Shown one piece after another: positions 1 to 8,692 of a stretch of 52,247 bases of DNA. Position numbers and translations under genes: made by a program. The DNA comes from Planctomycetota bacterium (GTDB lineage Bacteria > Planctomycetota > JACQVX01). Location: positions 1-52,247 of the forward strand of contig JACQVX010000178.1 of the NCBI GenBank assembly GCA_016209495.1, in the 5' to 3' direction. Numbering within the stretch: position 1 is the first letter of the stretch; each line of letters opens with the position of its first letter. The notes below the pieces were generated by a model. The model did no database searches and had not been told where the DNA came from. It saw nothing but the letters and a program-made list of their open reading frames with translations.

Positions 1-417
1 AAGCCGCAGACCTACATGAACCTCAGCGGGGAGGCGGTCGGGGAGATGGTGGCGTTCTACAAGGTCGAGCCGCGAGACCTCCTGGTGGTCTGCGACGACA
101 TCGCCCTCCCCCTCGGCAGGCTGAGGGTCCGGGCGTCGGGTTCGAGCGGGGGGCAGAAGGGCCTGGACTCCATCCTACGGAGGCTGGGGCGGCGCGACGT
201 GCCCAGGCTGAGACTGGGCATCGGTGGCCCGCCGGGGAGGATGGACGCGACGGATTACGTGCTGGGGCGCTTCGGGGCCGCCGACCGGCAAGAGGTTGGT
301 GTCGCGGTGGAGGAGGCGGCCCTGGCCGTCGAGGTGTGGGTCCGCGAGGGCAGCGAGGCGACGATGAATCGGTTCAACGGGCCCCGCACAGCGGAGGACC
401 GTGAGGAGGAGGATTGA
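1..417 (+). CDS. pth: Peptidyl-tRNA hydrolase, C-terminal part (5' end outside window)
   Basis: Pth releases tRNA from peptidyl-tRNA that has dropped off the ribosome. The reading frame is open from base 1 and contains the family motif KPQTYMNLSG, where the Met-Asn pair contacts the substrate, followed by VVCDDIALPLG and GGQKGL. It ends with the DYVLGRF helix and a charged tail. The ORF-track start at 16 is an internal Met; the N-terminus with the catalytic His lies upstream of the window. The loop usually written GGHNG reads GGQKG here. The TGA stop overlaps the TTG start of rpsF, so the two genes are probably translationally coupled at the head of a ribosomal/replication operon. Confidence 0.93.
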   Translation, partial: KPQTYMNLSGEAVGEMVAFYKVEPRDLLVVCDDIALPLGRLRVRASGSSGGQKGLDSILRRLGRRDVPRLRLGIGGPPGRMDATDYVLGRFGAADRQEVGVAVEEAALAVEVWVREGSEATMNRFNGPRTAEDREEED

Positions 418-980
418 GGCTCTACGAGGCGTTGTTCCTGGTGGACCCCAAGGAGGCGGCCCAGGACTGGGACGGGCTGGTGCAGCACATCCTCGGGCTG
501 TTCGGGAAGCACGGGGCCACGGTGGTCCGGGCCGACAAGTGGCGGGAGCGGAAACTGGCCTACGACGTGGCCGGGAACAAGCGAGGGATCTACTACCTGG
601 CCTACTTCCGTTCCCCCGGCGAGGCCATCGCGGAGATCCTCCGCGACGCCAATCTCTCGGAGCGGATCCTACGGGTGCTCATCGTCAAGTACGACGGCAC
701 CGAGGAGCAGATCCAGCAGACCCTGATCTTCGGCGCCGCCGACGAGGAGGAGCGCGACTCGGATGGGGAGAGGGACGACAGCATCTACGACCGGCGGGGC
801 GGCCGGAGGTTCCGGGAGGATGACGGCGGGCCGGACGGCCGCCACCATCGCGACCGGTCGGATGAAGAGGCAGTACGCCCGGAGGCCGACGCCACGGTGG
901 ACGAGGAGGGCCTCGACGGTCCCCCTCCCGATGGCCGGCGACCGCCGCCGGGTCGCGTGCGTTCCCCGGCGGACGCCTAG
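414..980 (+). CDS. rpsF: 30S ribosomal protein S6 with charged C-terminal extension
   Basis: S6 binds 16S rRNA in the central domain of the small subunit together with S18, which is encoded two genes downstream. Residues 1-100 match the S6 fold (MRLYEALFLVDP, then YYLAYFRSPGEAIAEI and LRVLIVKYD). The last 80 or so residues are a hydrophilic tail rich in Asp, Arg and Gly, making the 188-residue protein much longer than the usual 95-140. The start is TTG at 414, overlapping the pth stop. The tail is probably disordered; its role is unknown. Confidence 0.92.
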   Translation: MRLYEALFLVDPKEAAQDWDGLVQHILGLFGKHGATVVRADKWRERKLAYDVAGNKRGIYYLAYFRSPGEAIAEILRDANLSERILRVLIVKYDGTEEQIQQTLIFGAADEEERDSDGERDDSIYDRRGGRRFREDDGGPDGRHHRDRSDEEAVRPEADATVDEEGLDGPPPDGRRPPPGRVRSPADA

Positions 981-998
981 GCCGCGAGAGGGCATGCC

Positions 999-1445
999 GT
1001 GACGGGTCTGAATCGAGTCTACCTCCTGGGGCGATTGACCCGGGACCCGGAGCTGCGCTACACGGGCCAGGGGGCGGCCGTCTGCGATTTCGGAGTCGCC
1101 GTCAACCGGGTCTACACGGATGCCCGGGGCGAGCGGAAAGAGGAGGCCTGCTTCGTGGACTGCGTCGCCTGGGCCCGGCTCGCCGAGGTGGTACACGGGC
1201 ATCTGACGAAGGGCCGCCGCGTCCTCCTGGAGGGCCGGCTCCAGTACGACCAGTACCAGAGTGCGCAGGGAGAGCGGCGCTCCAGGCTCCGGGTCGTGGC
1301 GGAGAACGTGCAGTTCCTCGACGGCCCCCCCGGCACCGCCCGTCCGGGCGAGCGGGGCTCGGAGGACGAGCGGACGGACCCCGCGGACGAGGCGTTGGCG
1401 GACCCGCCGACGGCGGGTCCGCCCGCGGTGGACTATCCATTCTGA
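999..1445 (+). CDS. ssb: Single-stranded DNA-binding protein
   Basis: SSB coats single-stranded DNA during replication and repair. The N-terminal 105 residues form the OB fold, with the typical opening LNRVYLLGRLTRDPELRYT and the CFVDCVAW strand. A flexible acidic linker follows. The protein ends in AVDYPF, the acidic tip through which SSB recruits partner proteins (DDDIPF in E. coli). The length of 148 residues is normal. The start is GTG, 18 bases after rpsF. Its position between rpsF and rpsR is the common bacterial arrangement. Confidence 0.95.
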   Translation: MTGLNRVYLLGRLTRDPELRYTGQGAAVCDFGVAVNRVYTDARGERKEEACFVDCVAWARLAEVVHGHLTKGRRVLLEGRLQYDQYQSAQGERRSRLRVVAENVQFLDGPPGTARPGERGSEDERTDPADEALADPPTAGPPAVDYPF

Positions 1446-1450
1446 TGCCC

Positions 1451-1494
1451 GGGGGGGAGGCCTCGGCCCCCCCCCCGATACGCCCCTCGGGGGG
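1451..1494 (+). other. GC hairpins between ssb and rpsR
   Basis: Two consecutive inverted repeats fill the ssb-rpsR gap. The first pairs a run of seven G plus AGGCC with GGCC plus a C run, with one mismatch. The second is CCCC-TCGG-GGGG. No T run follows, so this is not a standard intrinsic terminator. It could be an attenuator or an mRNA processing site inside the operon. Confidence 0.35.
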
Positions 1495-1520
1495 AATGCG
1501 ATGGCAATGGAGACGACGAG

Positions 1521-1748
1521 ATGATGCGAGGCGGGAATTTTGGCAAGGAATCCAGCCGGTGCCGGTTCTGTCGGGACAAGGTCTATCACATCGACCACAA
1601 GGACCTGCAGTCGCTGCAGAAGCTGTGCACCGCCCAGGGGAAGATCTTCTCCCGGAAGCGCTCGGGTAACTGCGCCTTCCATCAGCGCTCGGCCAAGGCG
1701 GCCTTCAAGCGCGCGAGGTACATGGCGCTCATGCCCTATGTGGGGTAG
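1521..1748 (+). CDS. rpsR: 30S ribosomal protein S18 (zinc-binding form)
   Basis: S18 forms a dimer with S6 on the platform of the small subunit. The 75-residue protein carries the family core (HKDLQSLQKLC, then GKIFSRKRSGNCAFHQR and AFKRARYMALMPY). Cysteines in CRFC together with C and H in CAFHQ form the zinc site of the so-called C+ paralogue; zinc-free versions lack them. An ATGATG pair marks the start; I use the first ATG. It lies 75 bases after ssb and 20 bases before rplI. Confidence 0.95.
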   Translation: MMRGGNFGKESSRCRFCRDKVYHIDHKDLQSLQKLCTAQGKIFSRKRSGNCAFHQRSAKAAFKRARYMALMPYVG

Positions 1749-1768
1749 GGGAAGGAGGCGATAGGGTC

Positions 1769-2314
1769 ATGGTGAAGGTCCTCTTGCGAGAGAACGTCGA
1801 GAAGCTGGGGCGGATCGGCGACGTGGTGGACGTGCGTCCCGGGTATGCCCGGAACTACCTCCTCCCCTATGGCGTGGCCATGGACGTGACGCCGGCGAAC
1901 GTTCGCCGCATGGAGAAGGAGAAGGCGCGGCTCCTGATCCTGGAGGAGCAGCGCAAGACGGACCTCACCCACGTGGCCGCACGGCTCGCCGAGGCGTCGG
2001 TGACCATCGTGGCGCAGGCCAACGAGGAGGGGCACCTCTACGGCTCCGTGACACCCCGCCAGATCGCCCATGCCCTGGAGGAACAGGGCTTCCCCGTGGA
2101 GGCCCGGATGGTGGTCCAGGAGAAGCCCATCAAGGAACTGGGCGTGGTCCGGGACGTGGAGATCCATCTGCACTCGGAGGTGGTGGCCCGGATCACCGTC
2201 TTCGTCGTCGAGGAGGGGCGTCCCCCCGACGCCGCGGCCCCCGTCGCGGGGTCCCTGGCGGCGGAAGGCACGTCCGTGGTGACCGAGACCGGAAAGGCCC
2301 CGGTCACGGCCTGA
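1769..2314 (+). CDS. rplI: 50S ribosomal protein L9
   Basis: L9 is a two-domain protein of the large subunit near the L1 stalk that helps maintain the reading frame. The N-terminal domain is seen in VKVLLRENVEKLGRIGDVV and the conserved GYARNYLLPYG. A long charged connecting helix (residues 45-80) leads to the C-terminal domain (GHLYGSVTPRQIAHAL, then the IHLHSEVVARITVFVV strand). The last 25 residues, rich in Ala and Pro, extend past the usual 150-residue length. The ATG start is preceded by GGAAGGAGG at a good distance. Confidence 0.95.
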   Translation: MVKVLLRENVEKLGRIGDVVDVRPGYARNYLLPYGVAMDVTPANVRRMEKEKARLLILEEQRKTDLTHVAARLAEASVTIVAQANEEGHLYGSVTPRQIAHALEEQGFPVEARMVVQEKPIKELGVVRDVEIHLHSEVVARITVFVVEEGRPPDAAAPVAGSLAAEGTSVVTETGKAPVTA

Positions 2315-2363
2315 GTCCGGGGACTGCTCGGTCCCCTCCAGCGTTCGTGCGCATCCGGCGGCC

Positions 2364-3815
2364 ATGGGCGACCCTCCCCACCGAGGGTTGACGGCCGCGG
2401 TCCAAGAGGCCGCCCTGGGCGCGGCCGTCCGGAGGGCTCCTTCCTTGCCTGTCGAAACGCTGTTCGACCGGGAACCCCCGCGCGACCTCGAGGCCGAGAT
2501 GTCCGTCCTGGGCGCCGTCCTCCTGGAGAACACCGTCGCGGACGTGGTCTTCCAGATCCTCCGACCGGAGCACTTCTACGACCTCAAGAACCGTCTCGTC
2601 TTCCAGGCCATGATGGCCCTGATCGAGGCGGGGCACCCCGTGGACGCCGTCACCTGCAAGGCCGAACTGGAGCGCACCGGGGACCTGGAGACGGCGGGGG
2701 GCGCCGCCTACCTGGCGGACCTCCTGGCGAGGGTGCCCACGGCGGCCAACGCGGAGCACTACGCGGGGATCGTCCGTGAGAAGGCGCTCCTGCGCTCGCT
2801 CATCCGATGCGCCACCGAGATCGTCAAGGACGCCTACGAATCCCCGGACCGGCCGGACGCGGTGGTGGACAAGGCGCAGCAGAGCATCTTCGACGTGGCG
2901 GGCCGGCGGCACGAGGCGGCCACCGAGGACCTGCGGCAGGTGCTCCACGACATCTTCCTCCAGATCGATGGAAAGGCCGAGGGGGAGGGGCTGTGCTCGG
3001 GCTTCTCGGTCCTGGACGAGCTGACCCAGGGTCTCCAGCCCGGGGAGCTCACCGTCCTGGCCGCCCGCCCCTCCATGGGGAAGACCACCCTCGCCCTGAA
3101 CGTCGTCGAGCACGTGGTCCTCCGTGAGCGGAAGGCCGTCGCCCTCTTCAGCATGGAGATGGGCCGGCACCAGGTGGCCAGGAACATGCTCTGCGGGCGG
3201 GCCCGGGTGGACTCCCATCGCTTCCGGAAGGGCCTGCTCAGCGACGTGGAGGTGGACAGGCTGCGGGACGCCGCGGGGGACTTCTACGAGGCGCCCCTCT
3301 ATATCGACGACACGCCCATGGGCCTCACCCCCATGGAGCTCCGGGCCAAGGCCCGGCGTCTGAGGGCCCAGCACGACATCGCCCTGGTGGTGGTGGACTA
3401 CCTGCAGCTCATGTCCTGTCCCGGCGAGGAGAACCGGGTCCAGGAGATCTCCAGGATCAGCCGCTCCCTGAAGGGGCTGGCGCGGGACCTGAAGCTCCCG
3501 GTGCTGGCCCTGGGGCAGCTCAACCGGGGCGTGGAGAGCCGCGAGAGCAACCGCCCCCGGATGAGCGACCTCCGGGAGTCCGGCTCCATCGAACAGGATG
3601 CGGATGTGATCCTCCTCCTGCACCGGGCCTCGTACTACAAGCACAAGGGGCGGGACGAGCAGGCCGACACCGATGAGGACCGGTCCGCCGAGCTCATCGT
3701 GGCCAAGCAGCGGAACGGCCCCACGGGCAACGTGGACCTGGTGTTCCTCCGGGAATTCATGCGCTTCGAGAGCCTCGCGCGGGAGCCGGTGCCCGTCGCG
3801 CCCCATGGGGGGTGA
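2364..3815 (+). CDS. dnaB: Replicative DNA helicase DnaB
   Basis: DnaB is the hexameric 5'-3' helicase that unwinds the replication fork. The N-terminal helical domain begins at PPRDLEAEMSVLGAVLLEN (residue 38 on). The RecA-like ATPase domain follows a linker near residue 190 and shows the Walker A motif ARPSMGKTTLAL, the VVVDYLQLMS Walker B region, and the DLRESGSIEQDADVILLLHR segment with arginine finger and DNA-binding loop. The 483-residue length is slightly long because of about 35 extra N-terminal residues; a later start cannot be excluded. No intein is present. The 3' end overlaps bamA by 11 bases. Confidence 0.95.
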   Translation: MGDPPHRGLTAAVQEAALGAAVRRAPSLPVETLFDREPPRDLEAEMSVLGAVLLENTVADVVFQILRPEHFYDLKNRLVFQAMMALIEAGHPVDAVTCKAELERTGDLETAGGAAYLADLLARVPTAANAEHYAGIVREKALLRSLIRCATEIVKDAYESPDRPDAVVDKAQQSIFDVAGRRHEAATEDLRQVLHDIFLQIDGKAEGEGLCSGFSVLDELTQGLQPGELTVLAARPSMGKTTLALNVVEHVVLRERKAVALFSMEMGRHQVARNMLCGRARVDSHRFRKGLLSDVEVDRLRDAAGDFYEAPLYIDDTPMGLTPMELRAKARRLRAQHDIALVVVDYLQLMSCPGEENRVQEISRISRSLKGLARDLKLPVLALGQLNRGVESRESNRPRMSDLRESGSIEQDADVILLLHRASYYKHKGRDEQADTDEDRSAELIVAKQRNGPTGNVDLVFLREFMRFESLAREPVPVAPHGG

Positions 3816-6168
3816 CCCCGTCAGGGGCGGCCCGCGCGTGGGACCGTGGCTCGCTCCCCTGCTGCTCGTGGCCGCCGGGGCCCTGAGCGCCTCCGCCCAG
3901 GACCGGGTGGTCCAGGGCGTGGAGTTCGCGGGGAACCGGAGGCTCACCGCGAGCCACCTCCGGACGCAGGTCAAGACCCGCGAGGGCCGGCGCTTCTCCC
4001 GGAGCGACGCCTACGAGGACGTCAACCGGCTCTACGGCCTGGGGGACTTCTCGTACGTGGACGTGAACCTCGACGAGGGGTACGAGGGTGGCGTGAGGGT
4101 CCGCTTCACCGTGGTGGAGAGGCTGAAGGTGGAGGCCATCTACCTGGAGGGGCGCCGGCATGTGCGGCGGACGGACGTCCTGGAACTGCTACAGACCGCC
4201 GAGGGGAAGCTGCTCAGCGACTATCTCCTGAAGGCGGACGCGGAGGCCATCGAGACCCTCTACCGGGAGAAGGGCTACCTCTTCGCCCGGGTCGAGCCCC
4301 GCATCTCCGAGGGGACCGAGGGGGCGGAGGTCACCTTCGCCATCTCCGAGGGGCCGCTGGTGCGGGTGGAGCGGCTCCACATCCGGGGGAACCGCGAGGT
4401 CACGGATAAGACCCTGGCCAAGCTGGCGGAGACGCGAGCCACCGGGTGGCTGGGCTGGCTCAACCCCACCACCTACGACCCGGAGGTCTTCGACGACGAC
4501 CTGGAGCGCCTGCGGGCCTATTACCGGTCCCAGGGCTACGTGGACGTCGAGGTGCGTTGCGACGGATTCCGTCTGAGCGAGGACAAGACCCGGTTGCACC
4601 TCACGGTGGGGATCCGCGAGGGGCCCCGCTACACGGTGGAATCCATCGAGATCCACGGGAACACGGTCTTCCCGACGCCCATCCTGATGGACGAGGTGAA
4701 GCTCAAGCCGGGCGACCCCTTCCTCGGGGACAAGCTGCAGGAGTCCCTGGACGCCATCGAGAGGCTCTACGGGAGGCGTGCCTACATCTTCGCGAGGCCC
4801 GTGGTCTCCGCCATCTACGCGGAGGGTGGCCCGAGGGTGGCGCTGCGCATCGACATGGAGGAGGGCGAGCGGATCTACGTGGAGAAGATCCGCTTCCGCG
4901 GCAACACCAAGACCCGGGACAAGGTCATCCGTCGGGAGCTGGTCTTCTACCCGGGCCAGGCCTACGACTCGGAGAAGGTGGACGAATCCCTGGCCCGGGT
5001 GGCGAAGCTGCGGGTCTTCAAGCCCGGCAGCGTGAGGCTGGACTTCGAGGAGGGGTCGGCGCCCAACACCCGCGACGTGGTGATGGAGGTGGAGGAGGAT
5101 CGGACCGGGGCATTCCTCTTCGGCGGGGGTGTGGCCTCCAACGTGGGGGCCTTCGGGAACATCGCCCTCACCCAGCGCAACTTCGACCTCTTCGACGTCC
5201 CCAGGTCGTGGGACGACTTCCTCGGCGGCCATTCCTGGGTCGGTGCCGGGCAGCAGCTCTCGCTCCGCCTCCAGCCCGGCTTCGATCGTTCCGTCTATCA
5301 GCTCCACTTCAGCGAGCCCTACCTCCTGGACCGGCCCGTGTCCCTCGCCACGGACTTCTATTTCTTCGACCGGTTCCGGAGGGACTACACGGAGCAGCGT
5401 CTGGGCGGGTCCGTGGGGCTGGGGCGGCGTTTCCAGCGCGACCTCTCGGTGGACCTCACCTACCGGCTGGAGGACGTGTCCATCTTCGACGTGGAGGTGG
5501 ACGCCCCCAGCGACGTGGTGGCGGTGGAGGGTCGGACCACCCTCTCCTCCCTCACCCTCGGAGCCGCCTACAACCGCCAGCGGCTGGACCCGCGCGCCGT
5601 CTTGCCCTACCAGGGATACGAGGTCTCCGCCTCCTGCGAGCTGGGGGGCAACTTCCTGGGCGGCGAGGTGGACTTCTCCAAGTGGGTGCTGGGGGCCGAG
5701 CAGGCCTGGACACTCTACCGGCGGGAGGACGAGCGCCGAACCATCCTCATGGCCCGGGCACGGGCCGGGTGGATGGAGCCCAACGGACGGACGGACGCCA
5801 TCCCCATCTACGAGCGCTTCTACATGGGGGGCCCCGGCACCGTCCGCGGCTTCGAGTATAGGGGCATAGGTCCGCGCGAGCTGGGAGAGCCCATCGGCGG
5901 CACGGTCACCACCTACGGCGGGGCGGAGCTCAGCCAGCCCCTCTACGAAGACGTGTTCCGCGCCATCGCATTCCTGGACGCCGGCAACCTGGCGGCGGAC
6001 GTGGAGGACTACGAGGCGGACGCCCTCCGGTCGGCCTACGGGGCGGGGTTGCGCATCTACGTCCCCATCTTCCCCCAGCCCATCGCCCTCGACTTCGGCT
6101 TCCCGATCCAGGAGGAGCCCGAGGACGAACGCAGGACCTTCCATTTCAGCATCGGGTTCGGGTTCTGA
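3805..6168 (+). CDS. bamA: Outer-membrane protein assembly factor BamA
   Basis: BamA inserts beta-barrel proteins into the outer membrane. The ORF track extends the frame back to 3673, but the ATG at 3805 is followed directly by a signal peptide (GPWLAPLLLVAAGALSASAQ), giving a 787-residue precursor. Five POTRA repeats run over about residues 33-430, each starting with a VxxIxxxGNxxV-like strand. A 16-strand barrel occupies 435-787. The VRGFEYRG motif of barrel loop 6 is intact and the protein ends in Phe, as outer-membrane barrels do. It overlaps dnaB by 11 bases; this pairing is unusual, since bamA often lies with skp or lpx genes. Its presence shows a diderm envelope. Confidence 0.93.
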   Translation: MGGDPVRGGPRVGPWLAPLLLVAAGALSASAQDRVVQGVEFAGNRRLTASHLRTQVKTREGRRFSRSDAYEDVNRLYGLGDFSYVDVNLDEGYEGGVRVRFTVVERLKVEAIYLEGRRHVRRTDVLELLQTAEGKLLSDYLLKADAEAIETLYREKGYLFARVEPRISEGTEGAEVTFAISEGPLVRVERLHIRGNREVTDKTLAKLAETRATGWLGWLNPTTYDPEVFDDDLERLRAYYRSQGYVDVEVRCDGFRLSEDKTRLHLTVGIREGPRYTVESIEIHGNTVFPTPILMDEVKLKPGDPFLGDKLQESLDAIERLYGRRAYIFARPVVSAIYAEGGPRVALRIDMEEGERIYVEKIRFRGNTKTRDKVIRRELVFYPGQAYDSEKVDESLARVAKLRVFKPGSVRLDFEEGSAPNTRDVVMEVEEDRTGAFLFGGGVASNVGAFGNIALTQRNFDLFDVPRSWDDFLGGHSWVGAGQQLSLRLQPGFDRSVYQLHFSEPYLLDRPVSLATDFYFFDRFRRDYTEQRLGGSVGLGRRFQRDLSVDLTYRLEDVSIFDVEVDAPSDVVAVEGRTTLSSLTLGAAYNRQRLDPRAVLPYQGYEVSASCELGGNFLGGEVDFSKWVLGAEQAWTLYRREDERRTILMARARAGWMEPNGRTDAIPIYERFYMGGPGTVRGFEYRGIGPRELGEPIGGTVTTYGGAELSQPLYEDVFRAIAFLDAGNLAADVEDYEADALRSAYGAGLRIYVPIFPQPIALDFGFPIQEEPEDERRTFHFSIGFGF

Positions 6169-6365
6169 TCCGGGTCCACCGCGGGGTCTGTCTGCTGGAG
6201 GTGCGCGAGGCCATCGCCCTCAAGGAGCTGGAACTCCGGCTGGGCCTGGAGGGGGCCATCCTGGCGCGCCTCTCCGAACGCGTGGTCGTCATCACCCCGG
6301 AGGCCGCTCGCGCGCTGAGGGAGCGTCTCGCCGCCCAGGGGCGGCCGCCCAGGGTGGCGCGCTGA
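6165..6365 (+). CDS. Small ORF resembling the end of a helicase-associated domain; CTG start proposed
   Basis: The ORF track omits this 66-residue frame because it has no ATG, GTG or TTG at the right place. A CTG overlaps the bamA stop (CTGA), like the CTG start proposed for gpmI. The predicted protein has an LLEVREAIAL strand/helix, then ARLSERVVVITPEAARALRE and a basic tail. That layout resembles the last segment of the helicase-associated (Helicase_C_3) domain carried in full by the next gene, but the resemblance is weak and judged by eye. No Shine-Dalgarno sequence is obvious, though coupling to bamA would compensate. It could instead be a decayed duplicate. GTG at 6201 is an alternative start. 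Confidence 0.4.
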   Translation: MIRVHRGVCLLEVREAIALKELELRLGLEGAILARLSERVVVITPEAARALRERLAAQGRPPRVAR

Positions 6366-6391
6366 GGGCGGGGGCCGAAGAGGTCGCCGAC

Positions 6392-7948
6392 GTGCAGGAG
6401 CCCGACCTGGACGCCCTCTCGCGGGACCTGGTCGTCCTGGTGCGGGCCGTCGAGAGGGAGCCACCCCGTCTCCTGGCCGACGGGCTCCCGGGCCGGCGGT
6501 TCCTGCGCCTCCTGGACCCGCTCCTGGGCCGTCCGGACGGGGCGCGGGGAGAGGGGCCCCTGGATTCCTTCCACCGGAGCGATCGGCCGCTCCTCGTCCT
6601 GGACCTGGCCATGGGGCTGGGGCTCGCGCGCGTGGAGGGCGCGCGACTGGTGGGCGCGGGCGAGGAGGCACTGCTCCGCCACCTGGGCCGTCCCCAGCGC
6701 GAGCGCGTGCAGGCTTGCTTCGAGGCCTGGCTGCGCCTGGGGCGCTGGCTGGACCTCTTCCACGTCCCGGAGCTCGTCTTCCTTCGCGAGGCGGCCTACT
6801 ACAGCGACGACCGGGAGCCCTTCGAGCGCCGGCACTCGGAGGCGAGGCGCCTGGTGGTCGCCATGCTCGACCCCCTGGGACCGTCGGTCTGGACGGCCGC
6901 GGCGGACGTGGCCCGCCGCGTGGAGACCCTCCACCCCTGGTTCCTCTTCGGCGAGCCCGCCCGGCACGGCCAGCACTATCGCTGGGTCTTCGAGAGGGAC
7001 GGCCCACGGGAGGGGAGGGGGCTCCCCCGGGAGGGTCACTGGCACCGGGTCGAGGGACGGTTCGTGCACAGGGTTCTCCTCGGCTCCCTCTTCGATCTGG
7101 GCCTCACTCGCCGGGCGCTGGCCGCGGACGGGCGTCCCGTCTTCGCCCTGACGCCGGAGGGGGCGTGGTGCCTGGGGCTGGGGCCGGAGCCCCCGCCGCG
7201 GGTCCGGGGGGCCGGTCCAGGCCTGGTGGTCCAGGCCGACTTCGAGGTCCTGGCCTACGCGGACAGCCTGGACCCCATGGACCTCGCCCGCCTCTCGCGC
7301 TTCGCGGAACAGCGGTCCGGAGGACCCGTGCCGGCCTTCCGGATCCACCGGGCGGGTGTCCTGCGGTCCCTGGGGGCAGGGGCCGGCGGCGACGAGCGTA
7401 GCCTCCTGGAGTCCCTTTCCGCGGCCCCCCTGCCGCCCAACGTCGCCTACGAGCTGGAGGCCTGGTCCCGCCAGCACGGCGACGTCACCCTGTGGCCATC
7501 GGCCACGGTCGTGGAGTTCGAGTCCGGCGCCGAGCGGGACGCCTTCGTGGCCGCCCGAGGGACCGCGCTGGGCGCGGCCCGAGCGCTGGGGGAGAGATGC
7601 CTCCAGGTCCCTGGCGAGGTGGACCTGCGCGGGGTCCTGGAGGGGCCGGTGGCCTGGCTGGCGTGCGACGACCCGGGACGCCGTCCCCTGGTGGTGAAGG
7701 AGGACGGGCAGGTGCTCCTGGCAAGGGACGAGGCCGACCTGGATACCCTGCACCGCCTGCGGCTCCTGGCCCAGTCCGCGTGGGAGGACGACGAGGAGCT
7801 GGCCTTCGAGCTGAACCCCGCAGCCCTCCGGCGCGCCCGCCGCCAGCACGGGCTGGACGCGGAGGCCGCGCGGGCCTTCCTGGAGGGCCGCTCGTGCACA
7901 GGGCTCCCGGGCCCCCTGGCGGAGCGCATCGAGAGGGAAATGGGGTAG
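6392..7948 (+). CDS. Helicase-associated (XPB-like, Helicase_C_3) domain protein
   Basis: The 518-residue protein has a helical N-terminal half of unknown function. The C-terminal half starts at LVVQADFEVLAY (near residue 275) and follows the pattern of the helicase-associated domain found N-terminal to bacterial XPB-like helicases: VPAFRIHRAGVLRSL, then LPPNVAYELEAWSRQHGDV, then a strand-helix tail. I see no Walker motifs, so it is not a helicase by itself, and no helicase partner gene is next to it. GTG at 6392 is the first plausible start. A role in DNA repair is possible from the family but is not shown by the context. Confidence 0.65.
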   Translation: MQEPDLDALSRDLVVLVRAVEREPPRLLADGLPGRRFLRLLDPLLGRPDGARGEGPLDSFHRSDRPLLVLDLAMGLGLARVEGARLVGAGEEALLRHLGRPQRERVQACFEAWLRLGRWLDLFHVPELVFLREAAYYSDDREPFERRHSEARRLVVAMLDPLGPSVWTAAADVARRVETLHPWFLFGEPARHGQHYRWVFERDGPREGRGLPREGHWHRVEGRFVHRVLLGSLFDLGLTRRALAADGRPVFALTPEGAWCLGLGPEPPPRVRGAGPGLVVQADFEVLAYADSLDPMDLARLSRFAEQRSGGPVPAFRIHRAGVLRSLGAGAGGDERSLLESLSAAPLPPNVAYELEAWSRQHGDVTLWPSATVVEFESGAERDAFVAARGTALGAARALGERCLQVPGEVDLRGVLEGPVAWLACDDPGRRPLVVKEDGQVLLARDEADLDTLHRLRLLAQSAWEDDEELAFELNPAALRRARRQHGLDAEAARAFLEGRSCTGLPGPLAERIEREMG

Positions 7949-8131
7949 GGGGTCGGTCCTGAACGGATACGGAGGTCGAACCGGAGGCCTCCAGGGAAGG
8001 ACTGGACTGGCGTGCAGGCGAACGTGTAGGGGAACGTGACGCCCACGCCCACGCCCTCGGCCACGCGGGATCGGTGCACTCTGCCCGTGAGGCGGCCCAG
8101 GAGTCGCGACGCCCCGGGGCGCCCGCCGCCC

Positions 8132-8160
8132 TTGACACCCCCACCACGCGGGGGTACACA
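8132..8160 (+). promoter_or_regulatory. Sigma70-type promoter of the mcsA-mcsB-clpC operon with palindromic spacer
   Basis: A perfect -35 (TTGACA, 8132-8137) and a -10-like TACACA (8155-8160) are exactly 17 bases apart. The spacer begins with CCCCC and ends with GGGGG, forming an inverted repeat centred between the two boxes, where a repressor could bind. No CtsR-type tandem heptad was seen. The rest of the 237-base gap before mcsA (7949-8131) holds nothing else I can name. Confidence 0.6.
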
Positions 8161-8185
8161 GTTGGCCTCTTGCCTGGAGATCCGC

Positions 8186-8692
8186 GTGATCTGCGAGGGT
8201 TGCAACCAGAACGTGGCGACGGTGCATCTCACCGAGATCGTCAAGCAGACGAAGAAGGAGGTCCACCTCTGCGAGGCCTGCGCGGAGGAGCGGGGGGTGA
8301 CGAAGAAGGCCCCGTTCAGCATCAGCGACCTCCTGGGCGGCCTGGCGGAGCCCCAGCCCGCGGAGAAGGAGGAGGCGGCGGCCCCGACCCAGGACTGCCC
8401 CCGCTGCGGCCTCAGCTACGCCGACTTCCGGGCCCATGGCCGCCTGGGCTGTCCGGAGGACTACCGGGTCTTCGGCAAGCTGCTCCTTCCGCTCCTGGAG
8501 AAGATCCATGGCAATACCCAGCACCTGGGCCGTGTCCCGAAGCGCGCGGGGGAGCGGGTCCTCCGGGAGAAGGAGCTGATGCAGCTCCGGGAGGAGCTGA
8601 GGCGCGCCATCGACCGGGAGGAGTATGAGCACGCCGCCGAGCTTCGGGACCGCATCTACCGGCTGAAGGAGCCCTCCGGTGGAAATAGCTGA
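8186..8692 (+). CDS. mcsA: McsA, zinc-finger and UVR-domain activator of the arginine kinase
   Basis: McsA activates the protein-arginine kinase McsB. The ORF track begins at 8036, upstream of the promoter, so that start is rejected. GTG at 8186 follows CTGGAGA and gives the family's usual beginning VICEGC. The 168-residue protein has zinc-binding pairs CEGC and CEAC near residues 3-33, a second cluster from CPRCG with a GC pair about 18 residues later, and a C-terminal UVR motif (LREELRRAIDREEYEHAAEL). It overlaps mcsB by 14 bases, so both are made together. Confidence 0.9.
   Translation: MICEGCNQNVATVHLTEIVKQTKKEVHLCEACAEERGVTKKAPFSISDLLGGLAEPQPAEKEEAAAPTQDCPRCGLSYADFRAHGRLGCPEDYRVFGKLLLPLLEKIHGNTQHLGRVPKRAGERVLREKELMQLREELRRAIDREEYEHAAELRDRIYRLKEPSGGNS

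Noticed and set aside
1-417. Pth loop GGQKG in place of GGHNG as a loss of function
   Set aside because: The remaining Met-Asn and Asp motifs are intact and I recall similar loops in planctomycete-like sequences, so lineage variation is more likely than inactivation.
6392-7948. Active DNA helicase
   Set aside because: No Walker A or DEAD-box motif is visible; only the helicase-associated domain is recognisable.
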